A stretch of 64,000 nucleotides of DNA from Ralstonia pickettii DTP0602 (GTDB lineage: Bacteria > Pseudomonadota > Gammaproteobacteria > Burkholderiales > Burkholderiaceae), in the NCBI GenBank assembly GCA_000471925.1, contig CP006667.1:3100001-3164000 (forward strand), in the 5' to 3' direction. The position numbers and the translations under genes are program-made. The notes under the pieces are model-generated. The model saw nothing but the letters and a program-made list of their open reading frames with translations, was not told the origin of the DNA and ran no database searches. Of the stretch, positions 16,452-26,031 are shown piece after piece; position 1 is the stretch's first letter, and the number at the start of each line of letters is the position of its first letter.

Positions 16452-17918
16452 ATGAACGACACGATCGCCAGCTCTAGCCAAACGTCTGAGCCAGAAGTGC
16501 AGAGGTTCGCTTCACTCGGGCTCGCCGCGGCCGCCGACGCGATCCGCGGCGGTGAGATGACATCAGAGGCGTACGCCACGGCATTGCTGCGGCAGGCTCG
16601 GTCGCACGCTGACCTTAACGCTTTCATCACCATCGACGGAGACGCCGTGCTTGAGGCTGCGAAGAACGCAGACAAGGCGCGGTCGGCCGGGGCGGAGGGC
16701 CCCCTACTGGGTGTGCCGATCGGGGTGAAGGACAGCTACCTGACGAGGGGGCTGCCCACGAGCATCGGCCTCGATCGTCTGGCGCACTTCATTCCGACGG
16801 AAGACGCCGATGCGGTCCGGGCGATCAAGGATGCAGGTGCCCTCGTCTTCGGCAAGAACAATCTGGTGGAGATGTCCTATGGGCTGACCGGGCACAACGA
16901 GCGCTATGGCCAGGTGAAGAACCCGCGCGCCCACGATCGCGTCACGGGAGGGTCATCAAGCGGTTCTGCCGCATCCGTGGCCGCCGGGATAGTGCCCGCC
17001 TCCTTGGGTGGCGATACAGTCGGATCGATCCGTGTGCCCGCGTCGCTCTGTGGTGTCGTCGGGTTCAAGCCGACCACAGGACGCTGGCCGCGTAACGGCG
17101 TCGCACCGATCTCCCACACTCTCGATACGACGGGTGTATTCGCGCGTAGTGTTGAGGATTGCATACTGCTGGACCAGGTCGTCACCGGGGAGCAGGCTGC
17201 GGAGCCCGTCGAGTGGGATTTCAACCTTAAGGGAGCCCGACTGGCCTTCGCGCCGCGGCAGTTTCTGGGCTTGGTGGACTCGGAAGTCGAGGATCGTTTC
17301 CGTGAGGTAGTTCGGCGGTTGCAGGACGCCGGCGCCGAGGTCTTTGAGATCGACCTCGGGGAAGATTTCAACGCCCTCATCCAGACAACTACGTGGGGCA
17401 TTTTCGCCCATGAGACCCAGGGCGCGGTCTCGGAATTCCTCCGTCTACACAATATTCCGACCACGTTCGAGGCGATCCACGAAGGCCTCAAGCCCCAGCT
17501 TCGCCAAGCGTGGGAGCACATCGTACTGCCGGCCGGTGCAGGTGCTACCTCAGTGGAGGCCTATCAGACTGCGCTCAACGTAAGCCGTCCGGAAATCCAG
17601 CGCCGCCTGAACCAGGCATTCGTCACGCGAGGGGCGCTTGCCATTCTGCAGCCGACGACGCCCTGCATGGCGCCTTCGATCGAGGAGCAGGAAGAGTTCC
17701 ACATCGCGGGCCAGGAAGTCAGCTACCTCGCTTTGGCGAACCACACTTTGTCAGCGAGCAGCGTGGGTCTGCCGGGTATCAGTCTCCCTGCGGGCATGTC
17801 TCGCGCGGGCCTTCCGATCGGTCTTGAGCTGGACGCCCCGCTGGCGAGCGACCGGGCGCTTCTGAAGCTTGCCCGCCGGATCGAGGCAGTCTTAGGCACC
17901 CAGCCGCCGACGCTCTGA
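16452..17918 (+). CDS. Amidase-signature hydrolase
   Basis: The 488-residue product is a complete amidase-signature enzyme, which hydrolyses carboxylic amides through a Ser-cisSer-Lys triad. Lysine is in GVPIGVKDSY (K93), the cis-serine in TGGSSSGSAAS (S168) and the nucleophile in GGDTVGSIRVPAS (S192); the 75- and 24-residue spacings match the family. The substrate is not readable: relatives cleave indoleacetamide, nicotinamide, aryl amides or cyclic-imide products. GAGGAA precedes the ATG. It is first in an apparent operon with a DUF302 gene 65 bases on and a TetR gene, behind the double palindrome. There is no signal peptide, so it should be cytoplasmic. Confidence 0.9.
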   Translation: MNDTIASSSQTSEPEVQRFASLGLAAAADAIRGGEMTSEAYATALLRQARSHADLNAFITIDGDAVLEAAKNADKARSAGAEGPLLGVPIGVKDSYLTRGLPTSIGLDRLAHFIPTEDADAVRAIKDAGALVFGKNNLVEMSYGLTGHNERYGQVKNPRAHDRVTGGSSSGSAASVAAGIVPASLGGDTVGSIRVPASLCGVVGFKPTTGRWPRNGVAPISHTLDTTGVFARSVEDCILLDQVVTGEQAAEPVEWDFNLKGARLAFAPRQFLGLVDSEVEDRFREVVRRLQDAGAEVFEIDLGEDFNALIQTTTWGIFAHETQGAVSEFLRLHNIPTTFEAIHEGLKPQLRQAWEHIVLPAGAGATSVEAYQTALNVSRPEIQRRLNQAFVTRGALAILQPTTPCMAPSIEEQEEFHIAGQEVSYLALANHTLSASSVGLPGISLPAGMSRAGLPIGLELDAPLASDRALLKLARRIEAVLGTQPPTL

Positions 17919-17983
17919 CGTTCTAGCCCCTTTCCGTGGGAAACGGGCCAACCCCGAACAGCAACTGAAATGAGGATCAACAG

Positions 17984-18475
17984 ATGGCCAATGCACTGTA
18001 CTCCACGCGCACCATTTCGATTGAGCACGTCACAATCAAATCGATAAAGCCATTTGAGGAAGTTCGAGCCAAGCTCGTGGCCTTGGCGCCTCGCATCGAT
18101 GATGGGATCTTCACGCTCCTGCGATACGGCGAAAGCACGCGCGCGCTTCGAGAGTTGGAGGCATGTCCGCCACTTACCATTTTCGGCCAGCGTGACCACG
18201 GGGCGCTGCTGGCTATTGCAGGGCTGACGCGCCGAGCCATCCAGTACGATATCGGCAATCCGCTCACCGCGTCGAAGATGACCCGCCATCAACTGTCGGC
18301 GGGACTCTATGCACCCATCCGTGTGCTGCTGCGCGAGGATGGCGATGGTGGTGTCGGGTTTGAATATGATCGACCAGCCTCCGTTTTCGGCCAGTTCGGC
18401 AGCGAGGAGGTTAATACCGTGGCTCATCAGCTTGATCGCGACCTCCAAGCCTTGTTGGAGGCGGCTGCAAACTGA
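17984..18475 (+). CDS. DUF302 domain protein
   Basis: The 163-residue product matches the DUF302 pattern in its C-terminal half: a short hydrophobic beta segment, then YDIGNPLTASKMTRHQ, PIRVLLRED and FEYDRPASVFGQFG. DUF302 proteins are small, often periplasmic or cytoplasmic, with no established biochemical activity. This one lacks a signal peptide and so should be cytoplasmic. It lies between the amidase and the TetR gene, only 27 bases from the latter, so it belongs to the same regulated unit. It may bind the same small molecule as the amidase or the regulator, which is inference. Confidence 0.8.
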   Translation: MANALYSTRTISIEHVTIKSIKPFEEVRAKLVALAPRIDDGIFTLLRYGESTRALRELEACPPLTIFGQRDHGALLAIAGLTRRAIQYDIGNPLTASKMTRHQLSAGLYAPIRVLLREDGDGGVGFEYDRPASVFGQFGSEEVNTVAHQLDRDLQALLEAAAN

Positions 18476-18502
18476 CGGCCGCGGGACACGAGTGGAGAGA
18501 AG

Positions 18503-19084
18503 ATGCGTTTCGAAAAAGGTCACAAAGCCACGACTCGGCAGCATATCCTCGAGGTCGCCTCGAAATGCTTCCGCCGAGAGGGAGTCTCGGCTGCGGGCAT
18601 CAGCGGGATCATGGGAGCGGCCGGCCTGACCAATGGCGCATTCTATCCCCACTTCGGGTCCAAGGAGGAGCTTGTTCGCGAGGCGGTCGGGGGCGCGCTC
18701 GCAGAGCGGCAACTGGACCTCGAACAGAAACTCCAGACGGGCGCTGACCTTGAGGGAGTGATTCGAAGCTACCTCAGTCAAGCGCATCGCGAGGACCTGG
18801 CATGCGGATGTCCTTCGGCGGCTTTGCTTCCGGAAATCGCTAGGCACTCGGTGTCAATACGGCAAACCTATGAGGATGGGTTGCAAAGCTTCGTTGCGAC
18901 GTTGGCCGCATTGCTCCCAGATGCGGATTCCACAGCAGCGGGTCGTCGGGCAACAGCCATCTTCGCTCTCATGGTGGGAACCCTCCAGTTCGCGCGCGCC
19001 GTGCCAGACGTTGCACGCGCGGAGCAAATCCTGGAAGGCGGCGTCGAGGCAGCGCTCCTCCTTGCCCGAGAGTCGCCCGTATGA
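18503..19084 (+). CDS. TetR/AcrR-family regulator of the amidase operon
   Basis: The 193-residue product has a TetR N-terminal helix-turn-helix (TRQHILEVASKCFRREGVSA, then MGAAGLTNGAFYPHFGSKEEL, about residues 11-57) and an all-helical ligand domain. A tight cysteine pair lies in LACGCPSAALLPEIAR (C101, C103), a motif seen in a TetR subgroup and possibly ligand- or redox-sensitive. It is the third gene of the island operon and has a GGAGAGA ribosome site. The two palindromes in the operon promoter suggest that it represses its own operon until an inducer binds. Confidence 0.88.
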   Translation: MRFEKGHKATTRQHILEVASKCFRREGVSAAGISGIMGAAGLTNGAFYPHFGSKEELVREAVGGALAERQLDLEQKLQTGADLEGVIRSYLSQAHREDLACGCPSAALLPEIARHSVSIRQTYEDGLQSFVATLAALLPDADSTAAGRRATAIFALMVGTLQFARAVPDVARAEQILEGGVEAALLLARESPV

Positions 19085-19488
19085 AGATTTCGTCGCGAGC
19101 GCCCCAGCCTCCTCAGGCTGAGCCAGCTCAATGCCCGAGATCCAAGGTGACCTGCAGATGGACCACCGACTGCCACCGGCGTGAAGCAGCCGTTCGAGCA
19201 TCCGCCCTGTGACCCAATTGAACGGCAGAAACTGGCCGAACCCTGCCGTCGGACCATCGATCTTCCCCGCAAATCAACGTGACGCAGAAAGAAAGCCCAC
19301 CCCCTGGGGGCTGGCAACGGCTGCTCCATATTTCACAAAATCCCAACACCGTTGTGTAACGGGCAGGGCCCGAACCCCCCGGATGCGGCACCGTACCCTA
19401 GTGGGCTGATGGCGGCTGGGTCGTGGGGGGCTACTGTTGGGGATGACATCGTCGGCAACGCTACTCCCATTGCTACCGCAGCACGTCG
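19085..19488. other. Gene-free stretch inside the island
   Basis: No frame here has convincing coding character. A short hairpin AGCCT-CCTC-AGGCT lies near 19106-19119 without a T run, and a T/A-richer patch at about 19325-19360. It may include decayed mobile-element sequence, but I cannot name it. Confidence 0.4.
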
Positions 19489-20465
19489 CTATGAGAAATA
19501 GATGATGTCCTTGTAGTCGATCACAGCCTTGGCCAAGCCCAGCCGCATGGCTGGGGTGTCCTTTACTCCATCTGCAAGCCAAATGTAGTTATGACAGGCG
19601 CGCAAGATTGTCAGGAGCTTACCGATCTGCCCAGGCCTGTACGCCGAATAGCCATTCCACACCCTCCCGCGGTTTGCCGACGAGGATATTGGCCGCTCCA
19701 GCATTGCCGAGCGGCGGCGGATGCGATTGAACCAGGAGTCCACTGCAAGCAGGCTCACTTTGTTGTGCAGCCAGGCCAGATGGTCAGGGTCATAGTCGCC
19801 AAAATCCGTGAGGAGGCAACTCGCCTTCTCTGGCTCAGCCATCGTAGGCAGTGGGTGGAAGACCCAGCGATCCGTAACCTTGCCGATTGTCGCAGCGGCT
19901 TCGCAGCGCTCGCGCAGCAATAGCAACTTGATCTGGCTTTCCGTCAGCTCTGGATACGCTGCTGCGCGCTCCTCGAACTCTTGCCGGGCTTTTGCCACGA
20001 GGACACGCTTCTGGTCGATGGTCATCTCCTTCGAGATGCGTACGAACAGCGCGTCGACGCTGCGCTCCTTAATCCGTTGCGCAAACGCCCCCAAGCAAGC
20101 CGCGCGCATTCCAGAGTGGAAGTGGGAACGCGGTGATTGCCGCAGAGCGGCTCCGGGCAACACGCCGCGCGAAAAGTCTCGACCGAGATCCGCCATGCTT
20201 CCTCAAACACGCCGAGATTGCTCTTCATCGAAGAGTGTTCCCGGCAAGCGTTGCAGCGTATTGAGCCCCCGACGAGCGTAGACCCGGTCAGGGTGGAGGG
20301 ATTCTTGGTCGCCCTGGCCGGCGGCGTGCCTTTGCGCGCTGCTCCTGGCACTGGGACACCGAAATTCTCACATGGTGGATTTTTGCAGAAATTGACTTGG
20401 ATTCCGGCGATCGATTCTGGGACGCGCGGCGGTTCCGAAGCCGGCAGTGCAGAGGTAGAGGACAT
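19489..20465 (-). pseudogene. Frameshifted transposase remnant
   Basis: Two minus-strand frames make up one broken gene. The upstream part (from 20465) has two zinc-knuckle-like segments (NFCKNPPCENFGVPVP with CNACREH, then CCPEPLCGNHRVP). After about 20110 the recognisable protein continues in another frame (ACLGAFAQRIKERSVDALF to the stop at 19489). Its C-terminal part (LAVDSWFNRIRRRSAMLERPI; RVWNGYSAY; TPAMRLGLAKAVIDYKDIIYF) resembles the C-terminus of zinc-ribbon insertion-sequence transposases. The region between, where a catalytic domain would be expected, looks missing, suggesting an internal deletion. The exact IS family is uncertain. Confidence 0.6.
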
Positions 20466-20589
20466 GGACTTCTCCTCCGGCGAAGTGACGCGCGAGATGC
20501 TGTCAAAAACGAAGCTGCCAACGAATTCGTCGGCAGCCTTTGGGGAGTGACCCTAGGCCGGACAAGGATCCTAGGGCGATTTCTTCAAG

Positions 20590-20616
20590 TTTTCAACAGA
20601 TTTTGTTAACGGCTAG
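20590..20616 (-). repeat. Right 27-bp inverted repeat of the island
   Basis: Exact reverse complement of 15798-15824. It lies 38 bases past the nagZ stop. The flanking 9-mer GGCTGCCTT (20621-20629) mirrors AAGGCAGCC at 15781-15789, but the spacers between 9-mer and core differ in length. Confidence 0.85.
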
Positions 20617-20654
20617 CCTCGGCTGCCTTTTTCCTTTTCTGCACGACGCTCCGA

Positions 20655-21722
20655 TCAGGCGATCAGCGCGTGCTCCTTCAGCGTGCGCAGCGCGGCACGG
20701 TACTCCCCTTCCTGCTGCAGCTTGTTCCAGTCCATCGGCTTGCGGCGCGGGAACAGTTTGCGGATGCGGCGCTGCGAGGTCTTGTCGATGCCGGCATCCA
20801 GCTCGGTCAGCAGCTGGTCGGCACGGTCCGGATGGTTGCAGATCAGCACCATGTCGCAACCAGCGGTCAGCGCCGCGCGCGCGGCCTCGGTGACGTTGCC
20901 GGCGACGCTCGCGCCTTCCATGCTCAGGTCGTCGCTAAAGATCACACCCTCGAAGCCCAACTGCGCGCGCAGCACGTCCTGCAGCCAGTAGCGCGAGAAG
21001 CCGGCCGGGTTGGGATCGACCTTGGGGTAGATCACGTGCGCCGGCATCACCGACGACAGCGACAGGCCCAGCCATTCATACGGGCGTGCATCCTGCTCGA
21101 TGATCTCGTCCAGCGAGCGCTCGTCGACCGGGATCGCCACGTGCGAATCGGCCTCGACATAGCCGTGGCCGGGGAAGTGCTTGCCGCAGTTGCTCATGCC
21201 CGCGAGCAACAGGCCGTGGTTCAGGTGGCCGGCCAGCATGCTCACCACGCGCGGGTCGGCGTGGAAGGCGCGGTCGCCGATCACGGCGCTGCGGCCATAG
21301 TCCAGGTCCAGCACCGGGGTGAAGCTGAAATCGACATCGCAGGCGCGCAACTCAGCGGCCAGCACGTAGCCGCAGGCCACCGCCGCCTTGGTCGCGGCCA
21401 GCACGTCGCGGCCCCACAGCTCGCCCAGGCGATGCATCGCCGGCAGGTGGGTGAAGCCGTCGGTCTTGCAGCGCTGCACGCGCCCGCCTTCATGGTCAAT
21501 GCAGATCAGCACGTCGTCGCGCACCGCGCGGATCGAGCGCGTCAGCGCCTGCAGCTGCGCGCGCGACTCGAAATTGCGGGCGAACAGGATCACGCCGCCG
21601 GTCAGCGGATGCGCGAGGCGGCGCGCGTCTTGCGCGTCGAGCTGCTTGCCGACGACGTCGAGGACCACCGGGCCCGGCCGCTTGCCGGTATTCTTCTTGG
21701 GCATGGAAGTTATTGGATTCAC
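20655..21722 (-). CDS. nagZ: Beta-N-acetylhexosaminidase NagZ
   Basis: The 355-residue family 3 glycoside hydrolase removes N-acetylglucosamine from anhydromuropeptides in cytoplasmic peptidoglycan recycling. The substrate-binding [10 protein letters not shown] and the catalytic-loop motif [15 protein letters not shown] are intact. The first codon is GTG at 21722, overlapping the acpS stop (GTGA), which suggests coupled translation; an in-frame ATG at 21704 (MPKKNTGK) is the alternative, but neither has a clear ribosome site. It is last of a long minus-strand gene run starting at lepA. Confidence 0.94.
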   Translation of the reverse strand: MNPITSMPKKNTGKRPGPVVLDVVGKQLDAQDARRLAHPLTGGVILFARNFESRAQLQALTRSIRAVRDDVLICIDHEGGRVQRCKTDGFTHLPAMHRLGELWGRDVLAATKAAVACGYVLAAELRACDVDFSFTPVLDLDYGRSAVIGDRAFHADPRVVSMLAGHLNHGLLLAGMSNCGKHFPGHGYVEADSHVAIPVDERSLDEIIEQDARPYEWLGLSLSSVMPAHVIYPKVDPNPAGFSRYWLQDVLRAQLGFEGVIFSDDLSMEGASVAGNVTEAARAALTAGCDMVLICNHPDRADQLLTELDAGIDKTSQRRIRKLFPRRKPMDWNKLQQEGEYRAALRTLKEHALIA

Positions 21723-22141
21723 AAAGCTGTAGGTTGGGAAGCCGCGGCGTCCGTACGCTCGGCTATCGCGAAGGCGACCGCATAATCGTGCTCGTCACTG
21801 ACACTGACCCGCACGGTGATCCCGCGTTCCGCCAGCCATGCGGCGAGTTCGCAGTGGCACACCGGCGTCGGCTCGCCGGAGGGCAGGTTCATCAGCTCCA
21901 TCGCGCGCCACGTCATCGGCCAGTGCATGCCCCGGCCGATTGCCTTGGAGAAGGCTTCCTTGGCTGCGAAGCGCGTGGCCAGGAAGGCGAGCCCGCGTTT
22001 CTCCGAGCGCGCCTTGCGCGCGTGGTACTTGGCCAGTTCGTTGGGGCCGAGCACCTTCTCGGCAAAGCGGCCGTTGGTGCGTTCCATCACGCCCTGCACG
22101 CGGGCGATCTGGATAATGTCGGTGCCGACGCCGTAGATCAC
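21719..22141 (-). CDS. acpS: Holo-[acyl-carrier-protein] synthase
   Basis: The 140-residue enzyme transfers 4'-phosphopantetheine from CoA to serine of apo-ACP, here the product of acpP at 35.5 kb. The metal-binding motif [12 protein letters not shown] (D8) and the [12 protein letters not shown] motif are intact. Its start overlaps the pdxJ stop by 4 bases and its stop overlaps the nagZ start by 4 bases, the usual pdxJ-acpS pairing. Confidence 0.95.
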   Translation of the reverse strand: MIYGVGTDIIQIARVQGVMERTNGRFAEKVLGPNELAKYHARKARSEKRGLAFLATRFAAKEAFSKAIGRGMHWPMTWRAMELMNLPSGEPTPVCHCELAAWLAERGITVRVSVSDEHDYAVAFAIAERTDAAASQPTAL

Positions 22142-22920
22142 GCCGGCTCGCTCGCGGCGGGATAGCGCGTGCCCAGGCGTGCGGCCACCATGATGGCCTT
22201 CATCTCGCGCACGGCATTCTGCCAGCCGGCGAACACCGCATGGGCCACGATCGCATGGCCGATGTTCAGCTCCTTGATGCCAGGCAGCGCGGCGATCGGC
22301 TGCACATTGGTGTAGTGCAGGCCATGGCCGGCGTTGACCACCAGGCCATGCCTCAGGCCGGCGTCGACCCCGTCGGCGATGCGGCGGTATTCGATGGCCA
22401 GCTCGTCCGGCGTGTGCGCGTCGGCGTAGGCGCCGGTATGCAGCTCGATCACCGGCGCGCCACAGGCAGCGGCGGCCGCGATCTGGTCAGGGTCGGCGTC
22501 GATGAACAGCGACACGCGGATACCGACGCCCGCCAGCTGCGCGCAGGCAGCCTTGACCTGTTCGAAGCGGCCGGCCACGTCGAGGCCGCCCTCGGTGGTC
22601 ACCTCCTCGCGGCGCTCAGGCACCAGGCACACGTCCTGCGGACGGATCTCGCAGGCAATGTCGAGCATCTCCTGCGTGATGGCGCACTCCAGGTTCATGC
22701 GCGTGGCCAGCTGCGGGCGCAGCGCGCACACGTCGGCATCGCGGATATGGCGGCGGTCTTCGCGCAGGTGCAGCGTGATCAGGTCGGCGCCGGCCTCTTC
22801 CGCCTGCAGGGCGGCACGGATGGGATCGGGATACACGGTGCCGCGCGCATTGCGCAGCGTGGCCACGTGGTCGATATTGACGCCAAGGTCGATGACGCCC
22901 GGATTTGCGTGAAAGATCAT
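22138..22920 (-). CDS. pdxJ: Pyridoxine 5'-phosphate synthase
   Basis: The 260-residue TIM-barrel enzyme condenses 1-deoxy-xylulose 5-phosphate with aminoacetone 3-phosphate to make pyridoxine 5'-phosphate (vitamin B6). Family motifs include [44 protein letters not shown] and [10 protein letters not shown]. It lies 43 bases downstream of recO and overlaps acpS by 4 bases, the standard order. Confidence 0.96.
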   Translation of the reverse strand: MIFHANPGVIDLGVNIDHVATLRNARGTVYPDPIRAALQAEEAGADLITLHLREDRRHIRDADVCALRPQLATRMNLECAITQEMLDIACEIRPQDVCLVPERREEVTTEGGLDVAGRFEQVKAACAQLAGVGIRVSLFIDADPDQIAAAAACGAPVIELHTGAYADAHTPDELAIEYRRIADGVDAGLRHGLVVNAGHGLHYTNVQPIAALPGIKELNIGHAIVAHAVFAGWQNAVREMKAIMVAARLGTRYPAASEPA

Positions 22921-22963
22921 GCGAGCAGGTGCAGGAGTGATTCGGAGTGTGTGCTGGTATCGT

Positions 22964-23851
22964 TCAGAGATACTGCAGGTCGATCAGTATCTGGCGCGTC
23001 TTCAGCGGCGCGCCTTGCAAATAATAATGCAGCAGGAAACGCATCAGCGCCCGGCTTTGCGCCGCGGTCTGCGCGCGGCTGTAATCGTCCTGCGCCATGT
23101 CGAGCAGCGTCTGTCCCGACACCACCGGCCACGATGACGGATCACTCGGCTGCGCGCGGCGCACGCCGCGCTCGGGCTGGTAGACGTAGTCCAGTCCCGG
23201 CTGGACGCGTTCGCCGGTGCTCAGGCACTGGTCGAAGGCCACCGCGAAACCGGTCTCCTGTAGCAACACGCGTTCGAAGCTGCGCAGCACAAGGCCTGCA
23301 GGCTCGCCGTGCGCGAGCCGCGTCAGCGTCGTCAGGTAATGGCGGAACAGTGTGGGATGCGCGTCTTCCCGCGGACAGAAGCGCATCAGCAATTCATTCA
23401 GGTAGAACGCCGACAGCAGCGCATCGCCGTCGAGCGGCGGCATGCCGCCAACCCATTCGGCCTTGGTCAGCGTCTTGACCTCGCCGCGCCCGCTCCACGA
23501 CACCGAGACCGGGTGAAAATGCTGCAGCACCGCGCGCAGCGCCGAATGCGGGCGCTTGGCGCCCTTGGCCACCATCGACATGCGGCCATGGTCGCGCGTG
23601 AAGACGTCGAGGATCAGGCTGGTCTCGCGGTACGGCCAGGCGTGCAGCACGAAGCCGGGCTGGTCGGCCACGCGTGACTCGGGGCGCGCCGGCACGATGC
23701 GCATGGCGCGGTCCATCATCGCGCGCGCGGCCGCATCGGCCATCCCGGGCAGCGCCTTGCTGTCGAGCAATTCGGCCGCCTCGTCGACCACGGGGTCGGC
23801 GCGGCGGGCGCGAGGCGCCGGCGCGCGCGCGAGATCAGCCGTCTTGCTCAC
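22964..23851 (-). CDS. recO: DNA repair protein RecO
   Basis: The 295-residue product loads RecA on single-strand DNA gaps together with RecR. After about 60 divergent residues the OB-fold domain begins ([29 protein letters not shown]). The helical C-terminal domain follows ([33 protein letters not shown]). The N-terminal extension is longer than in enteric RecO, so an internal start (for instance in [10 protein letters not shown]) is possible. Only 7 bases separate it from era. Confidence 0.9.
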   Translation of the reverse strand: MSKTADLARAPAPRARRADPVVDEAAELLDSKALPGMADAAARAMMDRAMRIVPARPESRVADQPGFVLHAWPYRETSLILDVFTRDHGRMSMVAKGAKRPHSALRAVLQHFHPVSVSWSGRGEVKTLTKAEWVGGMPPLDGDALLSAFYLNELLMRFCPREDAHPTLFRHYLTTLTRLAHGEPAGLVLRSFERVLLQETGFAVAFDQCLSTGERVQPGLDYVYQPERGVRRAQPSDPSSWPVVSGQTLLDMAQDDYSRAQTAAQSRALMRFLLHYYLQGAPLKTRQILIDLQYL

Positions 23852-23858
23852 AGGTCGC

Positions 23859-24797
23859 TCACTCGTAGCCGTAAGCCCGCAGTCCTGCTTCGTTGTCGGC
23901 CCAGCCGCTCTTTACCTTGATCCACATCTCGAGGTAGACCTTGCCGTCGAACAGCTTTTCCATGTCCAGGCGCGCCTCGGTGGAGATCTGCTTAAGCTTG
24001 CTGCCCTTGTTGCCGATGATCATGGCCTTGTGCGCGTCGCGCTCGACCAGGATGGTGGCAAAGACGCGGCGCAGGCGCCCTTCCGTCTCGAACTTGTCGA
24101 TCACCACGGTGCTGGTGTACGGCAGTTCGTCGCCGGTCCAGCGGAACACCTTTTCGCGGATGATCTCGGAGGCCAGGAAACGCTCGCTGCGATCGGTCAT
24201 CGCGTCGGCGTCGTACATCGGCTCGCCTTCCGGCAGGTAGGGCCGGATGATGTCGAACAGGCGCGCGATATGGTCGCGGGTCTTGGCCGTCATCGGCACC
24301 ACTTCGCGGAACGGGAACAGCTGCCCCATCTTTTCCAGGAAGGGCATCATCACTTCCGAGCGGTTCTCGCCGGTGACGCGGTCGAGCTTGTTGGCGATCA
24401 GCAGCACCGGGGTGTTCTTCGGCAGCAGCGACAGCACCTTCTCGTCGTCGGCACCGTAGTAGCCGGCCTCGACCACGAACAGGATCAGGTCCACCGACGA
24501 CAGCGTGGACGTGACCGCGCGGTTCAGCGAGCGGTTCAGCGCGCTGGCATGGCGGGTCTGGAAGCCTGGCGTATCGACGAACACATACTGCGCGTCATCC
24601 GTGGTCTGGATGCCGACGATGCGGTGCCGCGTGGTCTGCGCCTTGCGCGAGGTGATGCTGATCTTCTGGCCGACCAGCGCGTTCATCAGCGTGGACTTGC
24701 CCACGTTGGGGCGGCCGACGATGGCCACGGTGCCGCAGCGGAACGCCGCGGCTGGGGTATCCGCCGCATCTTGCTGCGGATGGTTAGATTCGGTCAT
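23859..24797 (-). CDS. era: GTPase Era
   Basis: The 312-residue GTPase binds the 3' end of 16S rRNA in small-subunit assembly. The G motifs are present ([33 protein letters not shown]) and the C-terminal KH domain includes [18 protein letters not shown] 4-base overlap with rnc upstream gives translational coupling, as in most proteobacteria. Confidence 0.96.
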   Translation of the reverse strand: MTESNHPQQDAADTPAAAFRCGTVAIVGRPNVGKSTLMNALVGQKISITSRKAQTTRHRIVGIQTTDDAQYVFVDTPGFQTRHASALNRSLNRAVTSTLSSVDLILFVVEAGYYGADDEKVLSLLPKNTPVLLIANKLDRVTGENRSEVMMPFLEKMGQLFPFREVVPMTAKTRDHIARLFDIIRPYLPEGEPMYDADAMTDRSERFLASEIIREKVFRWTGDELPYTSTVVIDKFETEGRLRRVFATILVERDAHKAMIIGNKGSKLKQISTEARLDMEKLFDGKVYLEMWIKVKSGWADNEAGLRAYGYE

Positions 24798-25564
24798 TCC
24801 TTCAACCTGAGAGACAACTGTGGGTCCTGCGGCACGGGTTGCTTGCGGGTCTTGCCGGTGCGCTCGGCGCGGCTGCGCTTGAGCAGCTGCGGCACCAGCT
24901 TCTGGACTTCATCCAGCGCCAGCTTGGCGGCGGCTTGCTCGGCCGCGCGCCGCGAGGCGCCGGTGCCGAACACCCGGACTTCCAGTTTAGGCACCGTGCA
25001 CTCGACTTCAAACTGCTGGCTGTGCGCGGCCCCGTGTGTGGCGATTACGTTATATTGCGGCAGGGCAATCTTGTGGCCCTGCAGGTATTCCTGCAGCAGG
25101 GTCTTGGCGTCCTTGCCAAGCGTGCGCGGATCGACCTGCTCCAGGATCGGGATATAGAGCTTGCGGATCAGCGCGCGCGCGGCGTCGAAGCCGGCGTCAA
25201 GGAACACGGCGCCGACGATGGCTTCAAGCGCATCGGCGAGGATGGACGGACGGCGGAAACCGCCGCTCTTCAGTTCGCCCTCGCCCAGGCGCAGCGTGTC
25301 GGAAAGCTGCAGCATCTGGGCGATCTCGTACAGGGCCTGCTGCTTGACCAGGTTGGCCCGCACGCGCGACAGGTCGCCCTCGTCGAGCTTGCCGAACATG
25401 CCATAGAGCATGTCGGCCACGGCGCAGTTGAGCACCGAATCGCCCAGGAATTCAAGGCGTTCGTTGTGCTGGGCGCTGTGGCTGCGGTGCGTCAGCGCCT
25501 GTTGCAGCAATTCGGGCTTGCTGAATCGGTAGCCGAGTCGTTGCTGCAAGGCGTCGAGGTTCAT
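24794..25564 (-). CDS. rnc: Ribonuclease III
   Basis: The 256-residue enzyme cuts double-stranded RNA, including rRNA precursors. The catalytic signature is [14 protein letters not shown] near residues 34-47, and the dsRNA-binding domain lies near residues 155-230 ([18 protein letters not shown] to [16 protein letters not shown]). A basic tail extends beyond it. It starts one base from the stop of the DUF4845 gene. Confidence 0.96.
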   Translation of the reverse strand: MNLDALQQRLGYRFSKPELLQQALTHRSHSAQHNERLEFLGDSVLNCAVADMLYGMFGKLDEGDLSRVRANLVKQQALYEIAQMLQLSDTLRLGEGELKSGGFRRPSILADALEAIVGAVFLDAGFDAARALIRKLYIPILEQVDPRTLGKDAKTLLQEYLQGHKIALPQYNVIATHGAAHSQQFEVECTVPKLEVRVFGTGASRRAAEQAAAKLALDEVQKLVPQLLKRSRAERTGKTRKQPVPQDPQLSLRLKE

Positions 25565-25565
25565 A

Positions 25566-25985
25566 TCAGTGCTGCGTTCCCGAATAGGTAATCAGAAGAC
25601 TCAGGGGTCCGTAGACGGGCACTTCGGTCCGGTACGAAAAATCGACCGACTGGATGGCGCCATTGTCGTCCTCGCGGATCAGCAGGTCTTCGCCTTTTAC
25701 TACGGCAATCCGGTCGATGATTGCCTGTTTGTCAAAATACTCGACCACTTCGCGCTTGTTGGCTGCACGCTGCTTCGCATAAGTGGCCGCACGCTTGACC
25801 GAAAAATATTCCAGCAGGCTCGGGATCGAGCGCACGGCGGGCAAGGCCACGCCGATCACGAACACCACGATCACCAGCAGCGTCCAGACGGAAAAACCGC
25901 CCGCCCGTGCCCGCTGCCCAAGGTATGCCCGGCATGCCTGACGCCGAGCCGGAATCTTTTCCCCCACCTTCCCAAATCGACCCAT
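25566..25985 (-). CDS. DUF4845 membrane protein
   Basis: The 139-residue protein has a basic N-terminus, one membrane span ([19 protein letters not shown], about residues 33-51) and an extracytoplasmic domain. This gene is nearly always found between lepB and rnc in betaproteobacteria and gammaproteobacteria; its function is unknown. The first 30 residues are poorly conserved in character, so the true start may lie inside. Confidence 0.82.
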   Translation of the reverse strand: MGRFGKVGEKIPARRQACRAYLGQRARAGGFSVWTLLVIVVFVIGVALPAVRSIPSLLEYFSVKRAATYAKQRAANKREVVEYFDKQAIIDRIAVVKGEDLLIREDDNGAIQSVDFSYRTEVPVYGPLSLLITYSGTQH

Positions 25986-26031
25986 CGCGCTTCCCTCGTT
26001 TTGTGTTGAGTGTTCTTGCGCCGCGGAGATT

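Larger units (their letters stand above)
15781..20629. mobile_element. 4.8-kb accessory island bounded by inverted repeats, between efp and nagZ
   Basis: Two copies of one sequence lie in inverted orientation at 15781-15824 and 20590-20629: a shared 9-mer AAGGCAGCC, a divergent spacer and a perfect 27-bp core. Between them are an amidase, a DUF302 protein, a TetR regulator and a decayed transposase. The surrounding genes are all core genes, and efp and nagZ converge on the segment. Base composition looks less GC-rich than the flanks. I see no target-site duplication. It is either a transposon-borne cargo unit with a dead transposase or an insertion whose edge was duplicated in inverse orientation. 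Confidence 0.65.
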
